This document shows positions 1-5,390 of a stretch of 7,614 nucleotides of DNA, piece by piece. This stretch comes from Bacteroidales bacterium. Lineage in GTDB: Bacteria; Bacteroidota; Bacteroidia; Bacteroidales; NBLH01. The position numbers were made by a program, and so were the translations under genes. How positions within the stretch are numbered: the stretch's first letter is position 1; each line of letters begins with the position of its first letter. The stretch lies in the NCBI GenBank assembly GCA_029210905.1, contig JARGGF010000184.1, forward strand, positions 1 through 7,614, given 5' to 3'. Under the pieces are notes generated by a model. That model had not been told where the DNA came from, made no database searches, and saw nothing but the letters and a program-made list of their open reading frames with translations.

Positions 1-86
1 AGAAAAAATTTATAAAGGTTTATTGTAACTTAATTAGGCAAATTAAAATTATTTTTTAACTTTTAACGATATACAAAATTAGCTTA

Positions 87-116
87 TTTTAGCCAAATTT
101 AAGACATTTACTATTG
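87..116 (+). promoter_or_regulatory. Weak candidate Bacteroidota-type promoter upstream of the ABM-like gene
   Basis: TACTATTG at 109-116 matches the Bacteroidota -7 consensus TAnnTTTG at all but one fixed position. A T-rich stretch at 87-90 (TTTT) lies 18 bases upstream, where the -33 TTTG box would be, but it lacks the G. The rest of 1-142 is AT-rich non-coding DNA in which I see no gene, strong hairpin or repeat. Such matches arise easily in AT-rich DNA, so this is tentative. Confidence 0.2.
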
Positions 117-142
117 ACAAAAAACATCTGCAGATTAACAAA

Positions 143-403
143 ATGAACGAAGAAAGAGTTGTCATTGTTGGCTATAAACCTATACCAGGCAAGGAACCTG
201 AGTTAATTAGATTAATCAAAACCCATGTTGATCATTTGCGAAATGAGGGTTTTGCATCCGAAAGAAATCCAATAATAATGCAATCAAAAAATGGAGCTAT
301 TCTAGAGGTATTTGGATGGAAATCAAAAGAGGCTATTGAAGCTGCACACAAAAATGAAAAAGTTCAAAAAATGTGGGAAGAATTTGCAAAGGTTAGTGAA
401 TAA
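143..403 (+). CDS. ABM-like dimeric alpha/beta-barrel protein, apparently C-terminally truncated
   Basis: An 86-residue cytoplasmic protein with no signal peptide or membrane segment. The pattern is ferredoxin-like: a first strand (VVIVGYKP, about residues 6-13), a helix with PGKEPELIRLIKTHV (15-29), strands around residues 43-60 (PIIMQSKNG, ILEVFGWKS) and a helix starting EAIEAAH. This fits the antibiotic-biosynthesis-monooxygenase (ABM, dimeric alpha/beta barrel) superfamily, whose members act on small molecules, often without a cofactor. No substrate can be read from the sequence. The start is the only in-frame ATG before the conserved first strand; there is no SD, only an AT-rich leader. 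The ORF stops at TAA 401-403, but the same frame continues for 20 further sensible codons to TAA 464-466, resembling the missing family tail (see the next entry). The truncated form may still fold, because the core strands and helices are present. Confidence 0.7.
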   Translation: MNEERVVIVGYKPIPGKEPELIRLIKTHVDHLRNEGFASERNPIIMQSKNGAILEVFGWKSKEAIEAAHKNEKVQKMWEEFAKVSE

Positions 404-466
404 GTTCCCATCAATATGATTGCTGAAACGGGCGAATTGTTTTCGGAATTCTCACCAATTGATTAA
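404..466 (+). pseudogene. In-frame remnant of the ABM-like protein's C-terminal tail
   Basis: Directly after the TAA at 401-403, in the same frame, the sequence reads VPINMIAETGELFSEFSPID and then TAA (464-466). This is amphipathic, acidic and protein-like, and from memory it matches the way homologous ABM-like proteins of about 105-110 residues end: a CEYVPL-like segment, then a helix ending in LFAEFEP-like residues. The position occupied by the stop is usually Tyr, so a single TAT or TAC to TAA change would explain it. The intact ancestral ORF would be 143-466, 107 residues. Alternatives are a sequencing error, stop readthrough, or chance. Confidence 0.6.
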
Positions 467-508
467 ATTGCATCTTTTCAACGGAATTTTATTAAGTAGA
501 TAACTAAA

Positions 509-516
509 TATTTTTA
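509..516 (+). promoter_or_regulatory. Weak candidate -7 box for the VOC/SDR pair
   Basis: TATTTTTA matches TAnnTTTG except for the final base and lies 25 bases before the VOC start codon. A TTTT at 487-490 sits 18 bases upstream, in place of a -33 TTTG. The 137-base gap after the ABM-like gene makes a separate promoter plausible, but the match is poor and the region is AT-rich. Confidence 0.18.
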
Positions 517-540
517 CAACTAACTAATAAACAAGAGGAT

Positions 541-906
541 ATGCTTGGATTAAGAACTGCTGTTTACAAGGTTCCAGACCTAAACAAAGCTAAAGAATGG
601 TATACAAAAGCATTCGGAGTAAAACCTTATTTTGATGAACCTTTTTACGTAGGTTTTAATATAGGAGGCTATGAACTTGGGTTATTACCAGAGGAAAAGC
701 CATTTTCTGAGAGATCTGATAATGTGGTAATCTACTGGGGGGTAGAGCAAATTGATAAAGAATTTAATGCTTTGATCAAACTTGGTGCTACCGAACATGA
801 AAAGCCAACAAATGTAGGCGGGGAATTAATGGTGGCCAGCGTAAGGGATCCCTGGGGTAATGTTCTCGGAATTATATATAATCCTCATTTTAAGATTTCA
901 AACTAA
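541..906 (+). CDS. VOC-family (glyoxalase/bleomycin-resistance fold) protein
   Basis: A 121-residue cytoplasmic protein with the two-module beta-alpha-beta-beta-beta VOC layout. Module 1 begins LRTAVYKVPDLNKAKEWYTKAFG (residues 4-26) and closes at YELGLLP (44-50). Module 2 begins NVVIYWGVEQID (61-72) and ends with the signature DPWGNVLGIIYNP (103-115). This is close to full length for a single-domain VOC protein. At three of the four positions that bind metal in glyoxalase I, I see residues that cannot do so: Arg5, a hydrophobic residue near 62, and Gly110. Only Glu45 remains. A metal-dependent glyoxalase reaction is therefore unlikely, and binding or another lyase/isomerase role is possible. 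The start fits the conserved first strand. AAGAGG lies only two bases before the ATG, unusually close for an SD. The next gene follows after 17 bases, suggesting co-transcription. Substrate unknown. Confidence 0.85.
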   Translation: MLGLRTAVYKVPDLNKAKEWYTKAFGVKPYFDEPFYVGFNIGGYELGLLPEEKPFSERSDNVVIYWGVEQIDKEFNALIKLGATEHEKPTNVGGELMVASVRDPWGNVLGIIYNPHFKISN

Positions 907-923
907 AAATTAAAGAAAAAAGC

Positions 924-1856
924 ATGCAAACAATTTTAGGAGCAGGTGGTGCTATTGGCATTGAATTAGCCAAAGCGCTTACAAATTATACCAACAATAT
1001 TAGATTGGTAAGCAGAAATCCCAGTAAAGTGAATGAAACTGATGAGTTGTTTAAGGCAAATCTTTTAGATAAGAAGGAGGTTATAAATGCAGTAGAAGGT
1101 GCTGAAATTGTGTACCTAACTGTTGGATTAACTTATGATATTAAGGTATGGAAATCAAGCTGGCCAGTTATGGTTGCCAATGTAATTTCAGCATGCAAAC
1201 ATCATAAGGCAAAACTGGTATTTTTTGATAATATATACATGTACGATGGAACGAATTTGGACCCAATTACAGAAGACCTGCCGATAAATCCACCAAGTAA
1301 AAAAGGCAAAGTAAGGGCGCAAATTGCCCAGATGATTTTGGATGCCCACAAAAATGGTGAAATAGAAGCACTTATTGCGCGTGCGGCTGATTTTTACGGG
1401 CCCTCGGTGAAAGATGTAAGTGTGCTTACCGAAACTGTTTTTAAACCGCTTAGCAAGGGTAAAAAGGCTCAATGGTTAGGCAGTATCAACTGTAAACATT
1501 CCTACACTTATACACCAGATGCAGGAAAAGCAACAGCCCTTCTTGGCAATTCACCAGACGCTTACGGAGAAGTATGGCATTTGCCAACTGCACCAAATCC
1601 ATTTACAGGCAAAGAATGGATTGAAACAATTGCCAAAGAATTTGGAGCCAAACCAAACTATCAGGTGGCTGGCAAATTTATTGTAAAAATTATGGGTCTT
1701 TTTATACCAATAATGAAAGAATTGCACGAAATGCTCTATCAATATGACAGGGATTATGTTTTCAACAGTGATAAATTTGAATCGAAATTTGACTTAAAAC
1801 CAACACCATATATTCAAGGAATAAGGGAAATAATGAATATCAATTATTCAAACTGA
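924..1856 (+). CDS. NAD(P)-binding epimerase/dehydratase-like protein (atypical extended SDR)
   Basis: A 310-residue soluble protein with an N-terminal Rossmann fold. The nucleotide-binding motif is GAGGAIG (residues 6-12), with Arg31 after the second strand in a position compatible with NADP. It continues through LVFFDNIYMYDG (98-109), a TEDLPINPPSKKGKVRA segment (116-132), ALIARAADFYGP (149-160) and HSYTYTPDAGKA (192-203), all typical of the NAD-dependent epimerase/dehydratase family. The C-terminal part (residues 225-310) would form the substrate domain and ends KPTPYIQGI, as is usual in this family. By my alignment the catalytic YxxxK reads S125-x-x-x-K129, so the Tyr is missing, and standard short-chain dehydrogenase chemistry is doubtful. 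It follows the VOC gene after 17 bases and probably shares its transcript. The product could be a sugar or ketone reductase-like enzyme or a non-catalytic NAD(P)-binding protein; the substrate cannot be inferred. Confidence 0.85.
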   Translation: MQTILGAGGAIGIELAKALTNYTNNIRLVSRNPSKVNETDELFKANLLDKKEVINAVEGAEIVYLTVGLTYDIKVWKSSWPVMVANVISACKHHKAKLVFFDNIYMYDGTNLDPITEDLPINPPSKKGKVRAQIAQMILDAHKNGEIEALIARAADFYGPSVKDVSVLTETVFKPLSKGKKAQWLGSINCKHSYTYTPDAGKATALLGNSPDAYGEVWHLPTAPNPFTGKEWIETIAKEFGAKPNYQVAGKFIVKIMGLFIPIMKELHEMLYQYDRDYVFNSDKFESKFDLKPTPYIQGIREIMNINYSN

Positions 1857-1885
1857 TCGGGCAGAATTCATTATCATTTTGATAT

Positions 1886-3928
1886 TTAATCAATTACCTT
1901 AAATCTGATGGCTTGCCCTCCTCCGGGAGCAAGCCTTAATTTTATTGTATCATTCGCAATTACACTTAGTTGCCTTATGTCAATTTCTATAGGGTTAGTT
2001 TTCCAGTCAGTATTTTCTGAATCGGAGTATATTTCGGCAATGTAACTTTTGTCTTTATCCAGAAAGTTTAAATTAATTTCTAAGGTTCTGGCATTTTCAT
2101 CGGTAATACTTCCCAAAAACCAATCATTACTATTAATGTCTTTCCTTGCTATGGTCACATAATTACCAATTTTTGCATTCAATACTTTGGTTTCAGCCCA
2201 ATCAACAGGTACATCTTCAATAAATTGAAAAGCCGGCTGGTCTTTGTAGTTTTCAATCAGATCAGAAGCCATTTGCAAAGGGCTGTAAAATACAACAAAT
2301 AGCGCCAACTGCTTGGCAAGTGTTGTATTTACACGACTAGTACCTTTATCCTGATCGTTCCATTTGATTCTTTTACCAGCATTTTTGTATTGAATATCGA
2401 AAATTCCTGGAGTATAATCAAGGGGTCCTGCCAGATTTCTGGTAAATGGCAGAATTGTGTGATGTTCAGGAGGATTTCCATCGCTCCATCCATTCCATTC
2501 CATGCCCCGTGCACCTTCACGGGTCATCATATTTGGCCAGGTTCTTCTTATCCCTGTTGCTTTTATAGGCTCATGGGCGTCAATCATAATGTGGTACTTT
2601 GCTGCCGTTTCTACAACTTTTTGATAGTGGTTTACCATCCACTGACCATGATGATGTTGACCCAGCGGACGAATAGGGCCGGCATATCCTGTTTTTACCA
2701 CTTTTATCCCTAGTTTTTGATACATTGAAAAAGCTTCTTCTAGTTTTTGCTCATAATATTCTGCATCTCCACCAGTTTCATGATGCCCAATAAGTTGAAC
2801 GCCCTTATTTTTTGCATAATCTGCAATTGCCTCTAAATCAAAATCTTCATAGGGAGTAATAAAATCAAAAGCATGTTGTGCGCCCCAGTTTTCCCAGCCT
2901 GTATTCCAGCCTTCGGCCAATACTGCAGGAATATTGTGTTCCGCAGCAAAATCAATGTATTTTTTCATATTCTCGGTAGTAGCGCCATGTCTTTCTCCTA
3001 AAGTCCATGTATTTACGCCCAGGTGCATGCCCCACCAGATTCCAATATATTTCATAGGTTGAATCCACGAAACATTGGCTATTTTATTAGGCTCATTCAG
3101 ATTTAAAATAAGATTTGATTCTGCCAATTCTGCTGCAGAACTGGCTATTTGGATGGTTCGCCAGGGAGATAGCATTGGTGCCTTTGTTTTTACTTTTATG
3201 CCATCTGGCCAGGGTACCAGTTCGGTTTTGAAACTTGTGCTTTTACCAGGTACTTTTAGCATAGTCATGCCTGCATAGTTGGTCAGATTGGCCTCATGGA
3301 TACAGATGCATATATTGTCTAAAGTTTCAGCTGTAAAGGGAGTGTTAGCTGATGGTATTTCACTAATCTTATTATTTGAATACAATGCTTCGTATGAATC
3401 AAAATTAGCTGGTATCCACCATGCATTGTAATCATTAGCAAAATTGAATTCAGTGAGTTCGTTGCTGATGAACAAGCTATCAACTCCCTCTTGCTCAGGT
3501 ATTTCATATCGAAAACCTATTCCATCATTATACACTTTAAATTCCAGTTTTAATGCTCTCCCAGGTTCTGAAATTTCTTTTAAATGTATAAGAGTCTGGT
3601 TGAATTTGTTTATTATTTTTTTGTTTTCGCCCCAAACCTGCTCCCAGTTTTCATTTATAGTGGAAGTCTCAATATTTTGAATCAAAAAATTACTATCCAA
3701 AGCGGCCTGATTTTTAAATTCAAAACCTAATTTTGAGGGTAGTAACAAGCAGGTTTCTTTATAATAAACAGAGTAAAATGGCTGATTATTAATGAGTTCA
3801 AATTTTACTTTAATGTTTTGATCTGGAGAATCTGTAGTTATCTCCTTAAGCTTTTGATTAGAGCAAGCTGTCAGAAATATTGCAAAATAAAGTGCAAAAT
3901 GAATTTTAAAAATTGATGTAAGATTCAT
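1886..3928 (-). CDS. GH97 family SusB-like inverting alpha-glucosidase, lipoprotein
   Basis: A 680-residue protein (Bacteroides SusB is about 740) that aligns well with SusB from memory. A signal peptide ends in the lipobox LTAC with Cys22, predicting membrane anchoring and a periplasmic or outer-membrane site. Layout: N-terminal beta-sandwich (about 30-285), (beta/alpha)8 barrel (about 290-560) and C-terminal beta domain (about 575-680). The inverting GH97 set is visible: Glu212 (IHEA), Glu453 (DAHEP, the acid), Glu471 and Glu477 (REGARGME) match the SusB calcium-ligand and catalytic glutamates including Glu508, Glu526 and Glu532, and Glu384 (GHHET) matches base Glu439. The retaining subgroup's Asp nucleophile is replaced by Gly414 (VKTGYAG). 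The expected activity is hydrolysis of terminal alpha-glucosyl residues from oligosaccharides. It lies 70 bases after the CBM9-like gene on the same strand, probably in one operon. I give no symbol because it is not in a sus cluster. Family assignment is firm; exact linkage is inferred. Confidence 0.95.
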   Translation of the reverse strand: MNLTSIFKIHFALYFAIFLTACSNQKLKEITTDSPDQNIKVKFELINNQPFYSVYYKETCLLLPSKLGFEFKNQAALDSNFLIQNIETSTINENWEQVWGENKKIINKFNQTLIHLKEISEPGRALKLEFKVYNDGIGFRYEIPEQEGVDSLFISNELTEFNFANDYNAWWIPANFDSYEALYSNNKISEIPSANTPFTAETLDNICICIHEANLTNYAGMTMLKVPGKSTSFKTELVPWPDGIKVKTKAPMLSPWRTIQIASSAAELAESNLILNLNEPNKIANVSWIQPMKYIGIWWGMHLGVNTWTLGERHGATTENMKKYIDFAAEHNIPAVLAEGWNTGWENWGAQHAFDFITPYEDFDLEAIADYAKNKGVQLIGHHETGGDAEYYEQKLEEAFSMYQKLGIKVVKTGYAGPIRPLGQHHHGQWMVNHYQKVVETAAKYHIMIDAHEPIKATGIRRTWPNMMTREGARGMEWNGWSDGNPPEHHTILPFTRNLAGPLDYTPGIFDIQYKNAGKRIKWNDQDKGTSRVNTTLAKQLALFVVFYSPLQMASDLIENYKDQPAFQFIEDVPVDWAETKVLNAKIGNYVTIARKDINSNDWFLGSITDENARTLEINLNFLDKDKSYIAEIYSDSENTDWKTNPIEIDIRQLSVIANDTIKLRLAPGGGQAIRFKVID

Positions 3929-3959
3929 GGGCGTAATTTTTTTAATGAATTTAGCGACT

Positions 3960-3985
3960 ATATCATTTCCTTAGGAAGATGGTAT
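3960..3985 (-). other. Imperfect hairpin between the CBM9-like and GH97 genes
   Basis: Read on the + strand, ATATCATTTCC and GGAAGATGGTAT can pair around a TTA loop, with one bulged base and one G-T pair. It starts about 14 bases after the CBM9-like stop codon. On the coding (-) strand no T-run follows, so it is not a typical intrinsic terminator. It could be an RNA processing or stability element within an operon, or chance. Confidence 0.3.
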
Positions 3986-3998
3986 GTCAGGAAGCTGG

Positions 3999-5105
3999 CT
4001 AATTCGAAATATTTTGTGTTTTACCTTCGTTATTAATTCTCCAGATTACGTTATTACCTTTAATTTCTGCTGAGAAAAAAGATTTTGTAGCTTTTAAATT
4101 AAAAGAATAATTTAGTTTGTTTATTTTTAATCCAATTAGCTCAAGCTCAGTCAATTTGGATGCATATTTTTTGAATGTTGCATGGTAGTTTTTTTGGAAA
4201 TAATAGATTTTTCGAAGTTCCCATTTCATTTTTTCATCTTCGTTTAAAGAAAATTGTACTTTTCCTTTGCCAGGCTCTAAATCTGAAAACTGCAAGAATC
4301 CCCACATTTCAGGATAATGCATATTTATTAATCCTTGCGGTGACCACACCCAATTGTATTCAGGGAATGGTTTTCCAGTTTGAGGATCAATTTTTTTCTT
4401 GTATTTGCCATCCACAATTTCGTATTGCCACTCAACCCTGGAAAACCCAATTCTCCATACATCCTTATTTTTTGGAATACCAGCACCTCCTTCCTTTAAT
4501 ATTTGCAATGGGAATGCGAGCTCTACAGTCCATTTTTCGTCAATGTCTGAAGGATCGTTTAATGTTCCGTAAATTTTAACTGCGGATTTTAAACCTGCTA
4601 TATCCCACGTATTTACGGCAGGACCACCATCACGATAAGGTTTAACCAAAAGTAAGTCCCAAACAGTGTTTAAGGCATTCATTTCAAACTCAAAGTACTT
4701 ATGAGTATCGCCATCAGGATCTATAAATACTTCAAAATCATTGTCGTAGAAAATAACAGTATCTCGCTGCTGAAGTTGGCCGTTGATATGTGGTTCCATT
4801 AATTCTGCGGCAATATAAAGATATTGGTCATCCCAGAGCAATTTTGCACGGGTCTGATAAAGAGGCTCAACTTCCCCTTCAATGTCAATAAAATTTTCTG
4901 TCCATTCTGCCTGTTGCCAGCATTTTTCGTCAAGAATTCCATCGATTATAAGCGGTTCCGTTGTTTTGTAGCAGATATAACTTCTTGGATTAAATTCTAT
5001 TTTTGGAATAGGAAACTTATTATTAATTTCCTGGTTTAAAGCTGTTTCTGCAAAGAAACTAAGGATTATTAGCAACAATGAAAAATTCTTTACTCTTTGT
5101 ATCAT
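3999..5105 (-). CDS. Secreted CBM9-like (carbohydrate-binding family 9-like) protein
   Basis: A 368-residue exported protein. Residues 1-24 form a signal peptide: positively charged start, hydrophobic LLLIILSFFA, and likely signal peptidase I cleavage near ETA-LNQ. No lipobox Cys is present. The CBM9-like fold spans about residues 45-275 and shows its usual landmarks: IDGILDEKCWQQAEW (54-68), LLWDDQYLYIAAEL (89-102), DNDFEVFIDPDGD (121-133), then YFEFEMNALNTVWDLLL (137-153) and NWVWSPQGLINMHYPEMWGFLQF (251-273). A charged C-terminal tail of about 95 residues has no motif I recognise. No catalytic domain is attached. Proteins of this kind are common as stand-alone secreted proteins in Bacteroidota, and their role, presumably binding a glycan, is poorly defined. 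It sits between GH92 and GH97 genes on the same strand, which supports a part in glycan handling. The chosen ATG gives a complete signal peptide; no SD is evident. Confidence 0.85.
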   Translation of the reverse strand: MIQRVKNFSLLLIILSFFAETALNQEINNKFPIPKIEFNPRSYICYKTTEPLIIDGILDEKCWQQAEWTENFIDIEGEVEPLYQTRAKLLWDDQYLYIAAELMEPHINGQLQQRDTVIFYDNDFEVFIDPDGDTHKYFEFEMNALNTVWDLLLVKPYRDGGPAVNTWDIAGLKSAVKIYGTLNDPSDIDEKWTVELAFPLQILKEGGAGIPKNKDVWRIGFSRVEWQYEIVDGKYKKKIDPQTGKPFPEYNWVWSPQGLINMHYPEMWGFLQFSDLEPGKGKVQFSLNEDEKMKWELRKIYYFQKNYHATFKKYASKLTELELIGLKINKLNYSFNLKATKSFFSAEIKGNNVIWRINNEGKTQNISN

Positions 5106-5199
5106 GATTTTATTTTTCTAGTTCTTTCTTTTCATAAAATTATATGCAATTTATTATCGCTTCATATTTTAAGATATGAGCTATTGCGTTTTAAAAGTT

Positions 5200-5216
5200 G
5201 AACTCTTTCAGAGTTC
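5200..5216. repeat. Perfect hairpin 1 of the element (7-bp stem)
   Basis: GAACTCT, loop TTC, AGAGTTC. A TTTT run follows on the + strand, but the flanking genes run on the - strand. It is the left terminal unit; relative to the right-end unit one C-G stem pair has become T-A, so pairing is kept. Confidence 0.75.
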
Positions 5217-5258
5217 TTTTAAATTACTTTATTCTTACCCAGAATAATTATTAATAAT

Positions 5259-5273
5259 AATCCTGAAAGGATT
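5259..5273. repeat. Perfect hairpin 2 of the element (6-bp stem)
   Basis: AATCCT, loop GAA, AGGATT, followed by GAAC. Its reverse complement, GTTCAATCCTTTCAGGATT, is a diverged copy of the terminal unit with the CTTTCAG core kept and stem pairs changed on both sides. Confidence 0.7.
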
Positions 5274-5286
5274 GAACCATGAATAA

Positions 5287-5305
5287 CCCTGCATAGAATG
5301 CAGGG
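5287..5305. repeat. Perfect hairpin 3 of the element (8-bp stem)
   Basis: CCCTGCAT, loop AGA, ATGCAGGG. This is the strongest stem in the window and has a different sequence from the other three. Neither strand has a proper downstream T-run in the direction of the flanking genes (the - strand reads TTATTC after the stem), so an intrinsic terminator is not well supported. Confidence 0.75.
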
Positions 5306-5329
5306 AAAAAGTAAATAAAACATCCGCCA

Positions 5330-5347
5330 GAACCCTGATAAGGGTTC
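5330..5347. repeat. Perfect hairpin 4 of the element (7-bp stem)
   Basis: GAACCCT, loop GATA, AGGGTTC, then CAAC to 5350. It is the right terminal unit in inverted orientation to hairpin 1, about 40 bases downstream of the GH92 stop codon on the - strand. In the transcript it would be the first stem after that gene. Confidence 0.75.
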
Positions 5348-5390
5348 AACAATCTTCAAATCATTTTAAATACAATCACTAATCTTCTAA

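Larger units (their letters stand above)
5197..5350. repeat. Composite palindromic intergenic element with inverted-repeat ends
   Basis: This fills over half of the 285-base gap between the GH92 and CBM9-like genes. The left end (5197-5216, GTTGAACTCTTTCAGAGTTC) and the reverse complement of the right end (5330-5350) match over about 20 bases, with two substitutions and one inserted base. A third variant of the unit lies inverted at 5259-5277, and an unrelated 8-bp hairpin at 5287-5305. The ends thus resemble terminal inverted repeats, each itself palindromic. From memory, similar hairpin clusters with AACCCTGAAAGGGTT-like cores recur between genes in many Bacteroidota genomes, suggesting a REP- or MITE-like family; I cannot verify copy number here. 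No target-site duplication is obvious. The flanks 5106-5196 and 5351-5390 are AT-rich, with only a weak TCATAT/ATATGA palindrome near 5162-5179 and no gene. Confidence 0.7.

Noticed and set aside
1910..1935. GGCTTGC / GCAAGCC inverted repeat near the 3' end of the GH97 gene, considered as a terminator
   Set aside because: It lies within coding sequence for the conserved APGGGQA segment and has no T-run, so the codons explain it better.
2390..2713. 107-codon open frame on the + strand
   Set aside because: It is antisense to the catalytic barrel of the GH97 gene; the open frame follows from that gene's conserved codons.
4175..4579. 134-codon open frame on the + strand
   Set aside because: It is antisense to the well-supported CBM9-like gene, and its translation shows no recognisable domain or plausible composition.
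5135..5142. TAATTTTA on the - strand as a -7 promoter box for the CBM9-like gene
   Set aside because: One fixed base mismatches, no TTTG-like -33 box lies at the right distance, and the region is AT-rich.
5197..5350. Repeated short units considered as a CRISPR array
   Set aside because: The units are inverted relative to each other, irregularly spaced, variable in sequence and without uniform spacers.
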